DNA of 11,768 nt. Source: an uncultured Lachnospiraceae bacterium. GTDB taxonomy: Bacteria > Bacillota > Clostridia > Lachnospirales > Lachnospiraceae. The stretch is from assembly GCA_910584685.1 (NCBI GenBank), contig CAJUAO010000036.1, positions 1 to 11,768 of the forward strand, read 5' to 3'. The first letter of the stretch is position 1; every line of letters starts with the position of its first letter. The position numbers and the translations under genes are program-made. A model generated the notes under the pieces. The model did no database searches and had not been told where the DNA came from. It saw only the letters and a list, made by a program, of their open reading frames with translations. Below are positions 1 through 6,632 of this stretch, piece after piece.

Positions 1-272
1 ATGCCCGGACTACATGCGAGGAAAAAACATATTTCAAACGTACAAATTAATATTTTACCGCATGGAGTCTCTCATCTGTTCCTTTATAACAAATAAATCC
101 TGTTATTACAAAAAAACAATTAAAAACATAATTTAAGCTTTTAAGAACATTTATAACATAAAAAAATTTTTACGCATAATTCTCCATTTCTGACAGATAA
201 TAACAACACAATAAGGCAAAAAAACAAGCCGCTAAGACATAATATAACAGAAAACGGAGGACTTATAAAATT
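1..272. other. AT-rich region upstream of spoVT, no gene seen
   Basis: No reading frame with a ribosome binding site and plausible coding content is visible on either strand. The stretch is very AT-rich, with many A and T runs. It should contain the spoVT promoter, which in Bacillus is SigmaG-dependent. I looked for a -10 like CATACTA with a suitable -35 and found only weak candidates (CATAATT at 127-133, GCATAATT near 174-181), so I do not call one. The spoVT ribosome binding site CGGAGG is at 255-260. Confidence 0.5.
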
Positions 273-821
273 ATGAGAGCTACAGGCATAGTGAGAAGAA
301 TAGACGATTTAGGCAGGGTAGTAGTACCAAAGGAAATAAGACGTATTCTTAAGATAAGAGAAGGAGATCCGTTAGAGATTTACACTGATAAAGAGGGCGA
401 AATAATCTTAAAGAAATATTCTCCTATAGGAGAGCTTACAGAGTTTGCAAAGGAATACGCCGATGCCATAGCAAGCGTGTCAGGCTACAAGGTAATGATA
501 ACAGACAGAGACCAGGTAATAGCAGTGGCGGGAGGCATTAAGAAGGATTATCAGGGAAAAAGCATAACCGAAAGCATGGATGAGGTTATGAGCGATAGAG
601 ATATAGTTTTAAGCGGAAGCGGAAAAAAGGGTGTAGATATTGTGGACAAATATGAGTATGCCGAATATGGACAGGTTATTTGTCCAATAGTCTGCGAGGG
701 AGACATAATAGGCGCCGTGGTTGTAGTTGGAAAGGATGCAGGAGTACAGATGGGTGACGCGGAAAGCAGGCTGGCAGCAGTGGCAGCGGCATTTCTGGGA
801 AGGCAGATGGAAAGCAGATAA
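273..821 (+). CDS. spoVT: Stage V sporulation protein T (AbrB-family forespore transcription regulator)
   Basis: SpoVT is a DNA-binding regulator that tunes SigmaG-dependent transcription in the forespore late in sporulation. The protein has 182 residues, close to the 178 of B. subtilis SpoVT. Residues 1-50 form the swapped-hairpin AbrB domain with the diagnostic stretch GIVRRIDDLGRVVVPKEIRR. Residues from about 56 to 178 match the GAF-like C-terminal domain, including GDIIGAVVVVGKDAG near the end. The start is set by CGGAGG at 255-260, 12 bases before the ATG. In Bacillus and Clostridia, spoVT opens the cluster that runs through yabP-yabQ-divIC to ftsH, and the same order follows here. No U-rich terminator directly follows; the stop codon abuts the hairpin repeats at 821-1014. 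The AbrB domain alone could suggest AbrB or Abh, but the long C-terminal domain and the context favour SpoVT strongly. Confidence 0.96.
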   Translation: MRATGIVRRIDDLGRVVVPKEIRRILKIREGDPLEIYTDKEGEIILKKYSPIGELTEFAKEYADAIASVSGYKVMITDRDQVIAVAGGIKKDYQGKSITESMDEVMSDRDIVLSGSGKKGVDIVDKYEYAEYGQVICPIVCEGDIIGAVVVVGKDAGVQMGDAESRLAAVAAAFLGRQMESR

Positions 822-900
822 AAAAGTGTCGTCTAAAGCCGACACTTGCAAATTCATTTTTTGAATTTGTGGTTTGCGTGACGGAATTTCCTATATATTA
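821..900 (+). repeat. Hairpin-rich intergenic element, copy A
   Basis: This copy starts at the spoVT stop codon. It contains hairpin AAGTGTCG (824-831) / CGACACTT (840-847), then hairpin CAAATTCA (849-856) / TGAATTTG (862-869) with a T5 loop, then a 29-nt tail at 872-900. The tail matches copy B at 986-1014 in 22 of 29 positions, with consensus start GTTTGCRTGRMGGAAT. A second shared block at 836-854 (AAGCCGAC...) matches copy B 931-949 in 16 of 19 positions. The first hairpin resembles the terminator stem after ftsH but has no T tail. It could be a decayed spoVT terminator plus a structured element. The function is unknown. Confidence 0.5.
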
Positions 901-1014
901 AAAAAGTCTCAAGAGTTTTAACTCTTTGTGAAGCCGACTCTTTCAAGTTTGAAAAGTCTGAAAAACAGATTTAGATAAACTTGCAGTTTGCATGGAGGAA
1001 TAGTCTGTATATTA
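901..1014 (+). repeat. Hairpin-rich intergenic element, copy B
   Basis: This is the second, longer copy, directly abutting copy A. It shares the AAGCCGAC block (931-949) and the 29-nt tail (986-1014). Between them is a two-step hairpin: outer stem CAAGTTT (944-950) / AAACTTG (977-983) and inner stem AAGTCTG (954-960) / CAGATTT (966-972) around an A5 loop. It replaces the simpler CAAATTCA/TGAATTTG stem of copy A at the same relative place, so pairing is kept while sequence differs. The segment AAGAGT at 911-916 can pair either with ACTCTT at 921-926 or with ACTCTT at 937-942. The strand is assigned by direction of the flanking genes only. Confidence 0.5.
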
Positions 1015-1202
1015 TTAAAGAAGTTAAAAAGTTAAAATTTTTGAAGATAACCCTTATCAACGCTTGTAAATTTGGGATTTGCTGAGGTTGAGGCTTGTGT
1101 GAAAGATTTTTTTAAATACACAAAACGTCTTGAAAATTTTGGTTATTTTGATATAAAAAGCTGTTGAAAATCCTAAAAATACTAGAAAAAATGGAAAATT
1201 CC
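1015..1202. other. Non-coding spacer between the tandem element and the hup promoter
   Basis: I see no gene here. One + strand frame stays open for 38 codons (1051-1167), but it has no ATG, no ribosome binding site, and no product I recognise. In Bacillus, and in many Clostridia as I recall, yabM and/or mazG (yabN) lie between spoVT and the rqcP group. I do not recognise any remnant of them. Confidence 0.4.
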
Positions 1203-1231
1203 TTGACAAATGGAAATAAATTGTTTATATA
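1203..1231 (+). promoter_or_regulatory. SigmaA-type promoter of hup
   Basis: A perfect -35 TTGACA lies at 1203-1208, followed after 17 bp by TATATA at 1226-1231 as the -10. The predicted start of transcription is near 1238, giving a leader of about 90 nt before the hup ATG. A strong vegetative promoter fits the high expression expected of HU. An alternative -10, TATACT at 1232-1237, would put the spacing at 23 bp, so it is less likely. Confidence 0.75.
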
Positions 1232-1260
1232 TATACTATGGGTAGCAAATACATAGTATA
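1232..1260 (+). promoter_or_regulatory. Perfect 9-bp inverted repeat at the hup transcription start
   Basis: TATACTATG (1232-1240) and CATAGTATA (1252-1260) are perfect inverted repeats separated by 11 nt. The repeat begins immediately after the -10 hexamer and spans the predicted start site. It could act as an operator for a dimeric regulator or as a 5' hairpin in the hup mRNA. A second small hairpin, AACCTG (1273-1278) / CAGGTT (1284-1289), follows in the leader. The sequence is certain; the role is inferred. Confidence 0.45.
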
Positions 1261-1327
1261 AAACCCGAGAAAAACCTGTAAATCAGGTTATTATAAAAAT
1301 ATATTATAACAGAGGAGGAGTTTATCC

Positions 1328-1606
1328 ATGAACAAGGCTGAATTAGTTGCAGCTATGGCTGCAGAAGCAGAATTATCTAAGAAGGATTCAGAGAAGGCTT
1401 TAAAGGCATTCATCGAAGTAGTAACTAAAGAACTTAAGAAAGGCGAGAAGGTTCAGTTAGTTGGCTTCGGAACTTTCGAGGTTGTTAAGAGAGCAGCCAG
1501 AGAAGGAAGAAATCCGCAGACAGGTAAGTCTATGAAGATTGCTGCTTCAAAGGCACCTAAGTTTAAAGCAGGTAAGGCTTTAAAGGACACAGTTAACAAG
1601 AAATAG
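1328..1606 (+). CDS. hup: HU family histone-like DNA-binding protein
   Basis: HU is a small dimeric nucleoid protein that bends and wraps DNA without strict sequence preference. The product has 92 residues, the usual HU length. It opens with MNKAELVAAMAAEAELSKKD, has the core VGFGTFEV around residues 45-52, and carries the beta-arm sequence GRNPQTGKSM, whose proline wedges into the minor groove. The Shine-Dalgarno AGGAGG at 1313-1318 is 9 bases before the ATG. Codon use (GCT, AAG, GGC) differs from the ATA/AGA-rich neighbours, as expected for a highly expressed gene. It is a single-gene unit, with its own promoter at 1203-1231 and a strong terminator at 1639-1675. HU at this point in the cluster, just before rqcP, is common in Clostridia. 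IHF is unlikely because the sequence is typical of Firmicutes HU. Confidence 0.97.
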   Translation: MNKAELVAAMAAEAELSKKDSEKALKAFIEVVTKELKKGEKVQLVGFGTFEVVKRAAREGRNPQTGKSMKIAASKAPKFKAGKALKDTVNKK

Positions 1607-1638
1607 TTAACGTCCATATGGATATTCTTGAACGACGG

Positions 1639-1675
1639 AAAGGTTCTGCTTATGAGAGTAAGCGGAACTTTTTTT
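1639..1675 (+). terminator. Rho-independent terminator of hup
   Basis: The left arm at 1639-1652 pairs along 14 bp with 1659-1672 (two G-U pairs), around a 6-nt loop TGAGAG at 1653-1658. It ends in seven T residues (1669-1675). It lies 33 nt after the hup stop codon and separates hup from rqcP. Confidence 0.9.
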
Positions 1676-1832
1676 GATTAATACGGTTACAAAGTTGTGC
1701 AAAAGGATAAAAATCATAAGAATGACATCATATATGGACAAAATAATAGCATGTTAGCAGCATATAGCAGCAGCATTTCAGATTTTAACCTTTTAACGAC
1801 ATAATCTTAATACAAAATAAAGGAGAAAAGAC

Positions 1833-2072
1833 ATGAGACTTGATAAATATTTAAAGGTTTCCAGATTAATTAAACGCCGTACAGTGGCAAACGAGGCGTG
1901 CGATGCAGGCAGGGTTACGGTAAACGATAAGCCGGCAAAGGCATCTGTAAGTGTAAAGGAGGGAGACATAATAGAAATAAAATTCGGAACAAGAGATGTG
2001 AGGGTACAGGTTACCAGCGTAAAGGAAACTGTTAAGAAAGAAGAAGCGGCAGAGATGTATAAATATTTATAA
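1833..2072 (+). CDS. rqcP: RqcP (YabO), S4-domain ribosome quality control factor
   Basis: RqcP binds the 50S subunit carrying an obstructed peptidyl-tRNA and works with RqcH during alanine tailing of stalled nascent chains. The protein has 79 residues, almost entirely one S4 RNA-binding domain: MRLDKYLKVSRLIKRRTVAN, then GRVTVNDKPAK, then KEGDIIEIKFG around residues 42-52. The length and lack of a catalytic domain separate it from the RluB/RsuA pseudouridine synthases; the E. coli relative is Hsp15. The ribosome binding site is AGGAGA at 1821-1826, 6 bases before ATG. The 157 bp between the hup terminator and this gene should contain its promoter; CATAAT at 1800-1805 is a possible -10, but I see no good -35. 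yabP follows after 72 bp. Confidence 0.93.
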   Translation: MRLDKYLKVSRLIKRRTVANEACDAGRVTVNDKPAKASVSVKEGDIIEIKFGTRDVRVQVTSVKETVKKEEAAEMYKYL

Positions 2073-2076
2073 AAAA

Positions 2077-2107
2077 GCATAATTCCATTTTGCTCCTAAT
2101 ATACATT
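2077..2107 (+). promoter_or_regulatory. Possible SigmaE-type promoter ahead of yabP
   Basis: GCATAATT at 2077-2084 and TATACATT at 2100-2107, separated by 15 bp, resemble the SigmaE -35 (ATATT-like) and -10 (CATACAAT-like) elements. They lie in the short gap between rqcP and yabP. In B. subtilis, yabP and yabQ depend on SigmaE, so a mother-cell promoter here makes sense. AT-rich DNA produces such matches easily, so this is a candidate only. Confidence 0.35.
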
Positions 2108-2144
2108 ATAAAGGTATAAGCTTTGTATATGGAGGTCTTTTATT

Positions 2145-2429
2145 ATGGAAGAAAAGCAGCATGTGGGAAGCCACAAAATGCAGATTGTAAACAGAAACCA
2201 AGGCATGATTACAGGCGTAATAGATGTGGTTTCCTTTGATTTAAGCGAGATACAGCTTGAGACAGAGCTTGGCATGCTGCAGATAAAGGGCAGCGACCTT
2301 AAGGTAAAGCGTCTTAGCCTGGAAAAGGGAGAGGTAGAGATAGAGGGACAGACTGACAGCTTTATTTATTCTGACTTAAAAAAATATAAGCGGAGCAAGG
2401 AAAGTCTTGTAGGAAGGCTGTTTAAATAA
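2145..2429 (+). CDS. yabP: Sporulation protein YabP
   Basis: YabP is a small sporulation protein of unclear biochemistry made in the mother cell in Bacillus. The product has 94 residues, near the usual length of about 100. The conserved pattern is visible: HKMQIVNRNQGMITGVIDVV near the N-terminus, SFDLSEIQLETELGMLQIKG in the middle, then a basic tail ending in RLFK. No membrane segment or signal peptide is seen, so the protein should be soluble or peripheral. The ribosome binding site GGAGG at 2131-2135 is 9 bases before ATG. yabQ begins one base after the stop codon, so the two are almost certainly co-transcribed and translationally coupled. The identification rests on family resemblance plus the rqcP-yabP-yabQ-divIC order. 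Confidence 0.93.
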   Translation: MEEKQHVGSHKMQIVNRNQGMITGVIDVVSFDLSEIQLETELGMLQIKGSDLKVKRLSLEKGEVEIEGQTDSFIYSDLKKYKRSKESLVGRLFK

Positions 2430-2430
2430 A

Positions 2431-2868
2431 ATGGGGGATTTTATAAATCAGGAAATAAGCATGTTTTTAGAAGCAGCATACTATGGCATGCTGATGGGAA
2501 TATCCTACGATGTCCTCAGAATATTCAGAAGAGTTGTCAGCCATAAGAATGTGATTGTATACATAGAGGATTATCTTTTTTGGGTAGTTTGGGGAATTAT
2601 ACTATTTGCGCTTATATTTAATTACAATGACGGAAATATAAGAGGATATGTGTTCGTGGCTGTGCTAATAGGAGGAATCTTATATTTAAAGAGCTTTAGC
2701 CCTTTTTTAGTCAAGTATGTATCGTTAATTTTAGGAAATATATTAACATTTATATTGAAAAAACCTTTAAAAGCAGTTAAAATGTTTATAACGAGGCTTG
2801 TAAGGAAAGCAAAGAAAGGAATAAAAAAATTAAATGGCATCCCGCATAGGAAGAAAAAAGAAGAATGA
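2431..2868 (+). CDS. yabQ: YabQ, spore cortex biosynthesis membrane protein
   Basis: In B. subtilis, YabQ sits in the membranes around the forespore and is needed for cortex formation. This product has 145 residues. It shows about four hydrophobic segments (roughly 11-30, 43-63, 70-87 and 90-110), followed by a very lysine/arginine-rich cytoplasmic tail ending in PHRKKKEE. The N-terminal part, with AAYYGMLMGISYDVLRIFRR, matches the YabQ family. The ATG starts one base after the yabP stop, and its likely Shine-Dalgarno (AGGAAGG at 2411-2417) lies inside the end of yabP. The 3' end overlaps divIC by 35 bp. Sequence alone gives no enzymatic function, and the family has no known one. Small membrane proteins are hard to identify, but the position and N-terminal motif make this secure. 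Confidence 0.9.
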   Translation: MGDFINQEISMFLEAAYYGMLMGISYDVLRIFRRVVSHKNVIVYIEDYLFWVVWGIILFALIFNYNDGNIRGYVFVAVLIGGILYLKSFSPFLVKYVSLILGNILTFILKKPLKAVKMFITRLVRKAKKGIKKLNGIPHRKKKEE

Positions 2869-3139
2869 AAGCAGGCTGGGCATAGTAGGAATATGCGCAG
2901 TCGTAGTTGCGTTTGGCGTGATAATGTTTATAAAGACAAAGGATGTAAAGGAGGAGGCATCAGACTTAAGCAAAAGGCAGCAGCAGCTTGAGCAGCAGCT
3001 TGAGGATGAAGAGGAAAGAGCAGGTCAGCTTGAGGAAAGAAAAATATATGTTAAGACGAAAAAGTATGTGGAGGAAGTAGCAAAAAGTCTTGGGCTTGTG
3101 TATCCGGACGAGCTTATATACAGACCGGACAAGAATTAA
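2834..3139 (+). CDS. divIC: DivIC/FtsB-type septum formation initiator
   Basis: DivIC joins FtsL and DivIB in the divisome and is needed for septal wall synthesis. The product has 101 residues. It has a basic cytoplasmic N-terminus (MASRIGRKKK), one membrane segment at about 15-34 (GIVGICAVVVAFGVIMFI), and a strongly charged coiled coil at about 36-70 with repeated QQLEQQLEDEE-type heptads. The external C-terminal part, KYVEEVAKSLGLVYPDELIY, is the family's conserved end. It starts inside yabQ (35-bp overlap), with AAAGGA at 2815-2820 as a modest ribosome binding site, so translation is probably coupled to yabQ. E. coli calls the homologue FtsB; gene order supports DivIC. Confidence 0.93.
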   Translation: MASRIGRKKKNESRLGIVGICAVVVAFGVIMFIKTKDVKEEASDLSKRQQQLEQQLEDEEERAGQLEERKIYVKTKKYVEEVAKSLGLVYPDELIYRPDKN

Positions 3140-3244
3140 GGGCTTTCCCCGGGCTCTGCGATTATACTGAAATATCCTTACATTAATATCTTTAATATTC
3201 TAAATTCCATAAATTCGATTAAAAATAATTCAAAACAGAGAAGC

Positions 3245-3310
3245 TGTCAAAAAATTTATTGATAGAGGGACAACCATTTGACAAAAAAATAAATCCAAAC
3301 TATATATAAT
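3245..3310 (+). promoter_or_regulatory. spoIIE promoter: 21-bp spaced -35/-10 with candidate Spo0A boxes
   Basis: A perfect -35 TTGACA at 3278-3283 and a perfect -10 TATAAT at 3305-3310 are separated by 21 bp. That is too long for ordinary SigmaA promoters but is the arrangement described for Spo0A-activated spoIIE in B. subtilis. TGTCAAA, one mismatch from the Spo0A box TGTCGAA, occurs on the + strand at 3245-3251 and on the - strand at 3283-3277, where it overlaps the -35. A weaker - strand TGTCCCT starts at 3272, 11 bp away. An overlapping TATATA at 3301-3306 would give 17 bp spacing, so a conventional promoter is the alternative reading. Confidence 0.6.
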
Positions 3311-3351
3311 TCATTTTGCTGTATAAAGGGCAGCAGAATGGAGGAATATAA

Positions 3352-5055
3352 ATGAATAAGAGGTATGTAACATCAGTGGCATCGTGGGTGTTGGGAGCGC
3401 TTGCGGTGCGGGTAAACGTGGCAGGCTTCAATCCTATAGGTATGGGCGTGTTTTCTGCCATAATGGCCAGCGGTCTTGTAAAGTTGCCGGCGTTTATTAT
3501 TATGGGAGTCAGTGTTTTTATGTTTTGGGGCTTTCTGACAGGCGCAAAGTATATAATGGTAATGGCTGCAATAGGGGCGGTTATGGCTATGGCAAGAGAC
3601 AAAAGAGAACGGATAAATGAGGTGGTAGGAGCCCTGGCCGGAGCCCTGCTGTATGGAGCTATGGAAATAACGGACATACTTATGTCAGAAGCCGTGAATC
3701 CTGATTATGCAGGCTTGTCACTTGTGATATTGCTTACATTTTCTGTTTCCATAGTGACGAGCCGGATAATTGAGGCAATAATGATATCGGGAAAAAGGCT
3801 CAATGGCGGCGGAAGCAAAAATCTTCATAAGGGGATGGAAAATATATATGAAGAAAAAATAAAAATGATAGCTTCTTCATTTGAGAGGATGTCAAAAAGT
3901 ATAAAAAATATGTCAGACAAATCGGCGGTAAACTGTATAAGCATGCCCGCCCTGTCAATGGGAAATACAGACGGCATGGATACAGACGATATACCTAAAT
4001 CCCCGCAGCTTGAGCTTGTAAACGACATTTGGAGGGGAAGGATGATGGAAAGCAGAGACGCCATTGCCCTTCAGCTAAGCGAAATGTCAAAAATTTTAAA
4101 GGATTGTACTACTTCGTCATATGTGTTTGTAAATATGGGAGAGCAAAGGGAGCGTTATCTCAGGCTAAAGCTGAAAAATATGGGAATGGTTTTAAAGAAA
4201 ATAGTGGTACTAAATAACAGAAGAGGAATAAATGAGGTAAATATTACAATAAAGGCAGCAAGAGGTAAGTATGTGACTTCAAGACAGCTTGAGACGGCAA
4301 TAAGCGACTGCTTTGGGAAAAAGTATAAAATGTCAAGGGATATGGGAAATATTATAAAAAAAGAATATTGTACATATAATCTCATAGAGGCGCCAAATTA
4401 CTTTGTGCTTCATGGGACAGCCAAATGCGGAAGAAACGGGGAGAGCATATCAGGCGATAATTTTACATGTCTGGAGCTGATGTCAGGTCAGACACTTTTA
4501 AGCGTTTCGGATGGTATGGGACATGGCTTGAAGGCATACAGGGAAAGCGAGATGGTTCTGACGCTTTTGGAGGAGCTTATGGAGGGGGGCTTTACCGAGG
4601 AGGCATCCTTAAGGCTTATAAACAGTGTGTTTATAGTAGACAGTGATGATATAAGCCCGGCATCCCTTGATATGGGAATTATAGATTTGTATTCGGGGGT
4701 GTGTGACTTTATGAAAATAGGCGCCTCCACAACATTTGTAAAGAGAGGCGGCTGGATAGAAGCCATAAAGGCAAATTCCATGCCTATAGGAACGGAAAAC
4801 ATAGTAGATATGGAAACCGCATCAAAAAAACTGTATGACGGCGATTTCGTCATAATGGTGTCTGACGGGGTTATAGACGCAATAGATATGGAGGATAAGG
4901 ACCGGTATATGAGCGATATATTAATGGACATACATTCCACAAATCCGCAGGAAATGGCAAAGAATATACTAGACAGGATTATAGAGGAGGCAGACGGAAG
5001 GAAAAATGATGATATGCTTGTTATGGTGGCAGGGGTGTGGGATAAATGTGCTTGA
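3352..5055 (+). CDS. spoIIE: Stage II sporulation protein E, PP2C-type phosphatase (short N-terminus)
   Basis: SpoIIE dephosphorylates SpoIIAA to release SigmaF in the forespore and also acts at the polar septum with FtsZ. Residues 1-147 are hydrophobic, with about five membrane segments; residues about 148-348 form the linker/regulatory region; residues about 349-567 form the PP2C phosphatase. The metal-binding residues are present: D369 (GDNF), D387 (SDGMGHG), D505 (SDGVID) and D553/D554 (NDDML). The spacing of the first three matches D610, D628 and D746 of B. subtilis SpoIIE exactly. Total length is 567 against 827 in B. subtilis, mainly because the membrane region is about half as long. 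The start is firm: GGAGGA at 3340-3345 precedes the ATG by 6 bases and a good promoter lies just upstream. In Bacillus, yabR sits before this gene and yabS/yabT after it; all three are absent here. Confidence 0.95.
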   Translation: MNKRYVTSVASWVLGALAVRVNVAGFNPIGMGVFSAIMASGLVKLPAFIIMGVSVFMFWGFLTGAKYIMVMAAIGAVMAMARDKRERINEVVGALAGALLYGAMEITDILMSEAVNPDYAGLSLVILLTFSVSIVTSRIIEAIMISGKRLNGGGSKNLHKGMENIYEEKIKMIASSFERMSKSIKNMSDKSAVNCISMPALSMGNTDGMDTDDIPKSPQLELVNDIWRGRMMESRDAIALQLSEMSKILKDCTTSSYVFVNMGEQRERYLRLKLKNMGMVLKKIVVLNNRRGINEVNITIKAARGKYVTSRQLETAISDCFGKKYKMSRDMGNIIKKEYCTYNLIEAPNYFVLHGTAKCGRNGESISGDNFTCLELMSGQTLLSVSDGMGHGLKAYRESEMVLTLLEELMEGGFTEEASLRLINSVFIVDSDDISPASLDMGIIDLYSGVCDFMKIGASTTFVKRGGWIEAIKANSMPIGTENIVDMETASKKLYDGDFVIMVSDGVIDAIDMEDKDRYMSDILMDIHSTNPQEMAKNILDRIIEEADGRKNDDMLVMVAGVWDKCA

Positions 5056-5162
5056 TTTCAAAGCCATAATGAATTAAAATCACATAGACGGCAAGATAAA
5101 TAAATTAAAATACAGAGGACTAAATATACTATAGAAGTGAAAAAAACGGAAGGAAAATATCC

Positions 5163-6632
5163 ATGGATAAGCTATATGAAATCAGAAAAAAAACGGCTGA
5201 TTACATAAAACGGAATAATATGATAGATTATGGTGATGTAATCGTGACAGGAGTTTCAGGAGGCGCAGATTCTATGTGTCTTCTGAGCCTTCTGCTTGAT
5301 TTTAGGAATGTATGGAACATTGATATAACGGTGGTACATGTACATCACGGAATAAGAGGACAGGCTGCGGATGACGATATGGAGTATGTGAAGCAGTTTT
5401 GCAGGCTTAAGGGTATAGAGTTTGAGGGATTTTATTTTGATATACCTGCCATAGCCCTTGAAAAGCGCATGTCTCAGGAGGAAGCAGGCCGTATTAAGCG
5501 GTACGAAGCGTTAAATCAGGTGTGTGAGAGAAAAAAACTATCAGGAAGAAAATGTAAGATAGCGGTTGCGCATAATATGGACGACAACAGTGAAACTTTT
5601 TTGTTTAATTTGTTTCGGGGAACGGGAATCAAGGGACTTGAGGGAATAAAACCGGCAAGAGATAATATAATACGGCCTGTTATGTGTCTTGACAGAGGGG
5701 CAATATTAGAATACCTTGCGGAAAGCAAAACAGAATACAGAACGGATGAAACAAACCTTGAGACAGCTTATACAAGAAATAAAATAAGGCTTAAGCTTCT
5801 TCCATATATAGAAGAAAACATAAATGAAAGGGCTAAGTCAAATATAAACAGAACGGCAGCAATGCTTTCGGAGATAAACAGCTATATGGAAAAGCAGGCG
5901 TTGAAGGCTTACAATAAAAATATAAATACAGATAGGGATAAAAAAAATATAAATATATCCGACAAGCTTTGGAGAGAGGATAAAATTATAGTCAGAATGG
6001 TTATAAGAATGGCAGTGGAAGGAGCAGCCGGCAGGCTTAAGGATATTACGTCAAAGCATATAGAAAGCATAGCGGAGCTTGGAAACAATCATGTTTCAAG
6101 AATGGTTGACCTGCCTTATAATTTAAAGGCTGAGAGAACATATAAGGGAATTACGTTAAAGCGGGTAAATAAATTAAAAAAGGAAGAAGAACAAAATAAA
6201 GAGTCAGAGGATACAGAGATAGGATTTTGTCTTGACGGGCTGTCAGAGGAAAGCTATAAGGTGAATATGTCTGAAGGCACATTAACTTTTACTGTTGAAA
6301 AAAACACTTCATTAGATTTAAGCGAAAAGGGATATACTAAATTAATGAATTGTGATATACTAAAAAGCAAGCTATCTGTAAGGCACAGGAGAAGCGGCGA
6401 TTATATGGTTATAGATAGTGACGGAAGAAAAAAGAAGCTTAAGGATATGCTTATTGATTTAAAGATTCCAAGAGAAGAAAGAGAGCGGCTTTGGCTTCTT
6501 GCGGCAGGACAGGAAATTCTTTGGATAGTAGGCTATAGAATGAGCGAACGATGCAAGGTGGATAAGTCGGCTTCCATGGCGTGCAGGGTTACTTTTGTGG
6601 GAAAGCGGCAAAGGATGGAGAAAAATGAGTGA
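5163..6632 (+). CDS. tilS: tRNA(Ile)-lysidine synthase
   Basis: TilS uses ATP and lysine to convert C34 of the CAU anticodon of tRNA-Ile2 to lysidine, so that it reads AUA instead of AUG. This is especially important here because ATA codons are very common in these genes. The protein has 489 residues. The PP-loop SGGADS is at residues 32-37, followed by HVHHGIRGQAADDD and AHNMDDNSETFLFNLFRGTG, the conserved ATP/tRNA-binding stretches of the N-terminal domain. The C-terminal TilS domain is recognisable from LSVRHRRSGDYM through KKLKDMLIDLKIPREERERL to WIVGYRMSE. The ribosome binding site GGAAGGA at 5148-5154 is 8 bases before ATG. The 107 bp after spoIIE contain no clear terminator. The gene's last 8 bases overlap the start of hpt, so the two are translationally coupled. 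Confidence 0.97.
   Translation: MDKLYEIRKKTADYIKRNNMIDYGDVIVTGVSGGADSMCLLSLLLDFRNVWNIDITVVHVHHGIRGQAADDDMEYVKQFCRLKGIEFEGFYFDIPAIALEKRMSQEEAGRIKRYEALNQVCERKKLSGRKCKIAVAHNMDDNSETFLFNLFRGTGIKGLEGIKPARDNIIRPVMCLDRGAILEYLAESKTEYRTDETNLETAYTRNKIRLKLLPYIEENINERAKSNINRTAAMLSEINSYMEKQALKAYNKNINTDRDKKNINISDKLWREDKIIVRMVIRMAVEGAAGRLKDITSKHIESIAELGNNHVSRMVDLPYNLKAERTYKGITLKRVNKLKKEEEQNKESEDTEIGFCLDGLSEESYKVNMSEGTLTFTVEKNTSLDLSEKGYTKLMNCDILKSKLSVRHRRSGDYMVIDSDGRKKKLKDMLIDLKIPREERERLWLLAAGQEILWIVGYRMSERCKVDKSASMACRVTFVGKRQRMEKNE

Noticed and set aside
127..181. SigmaG-like -10 sequences upstream of spoVT
   Set aside because: CATAATT occurs twice by composition, but neither copy has a convincing -35 at 17-18 bp.
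1051..1167. 38-codon stop-free + strand frame in the spoVT-hup gap
   Set aside because: There is no ATG and no ribosome binding site, the length is compatible with chance, and I recognise no protein. I considered a mazG remnant and saw no MazG motif.
1793..2080. 95-codon - strand frame covering rqcP
   Set aside because: It is a shadow of the S4-domain gene on the other strand, with no independent support.
3140..3170. GC-rich CCCGGG sequence after divIC as a terminator
   Set aside because: I could not find an extended stem followed by a T run; the arms do not pair well.
6595..6624. Upstream ATG giving hpt ten extra residues
   Set aside because: The ribosome binding site is poor and the extra residues are not family-like. 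The ATG at 6625 overlaps the tilS stop in the usual coupled way and is preceded by AAGGATGGAG.
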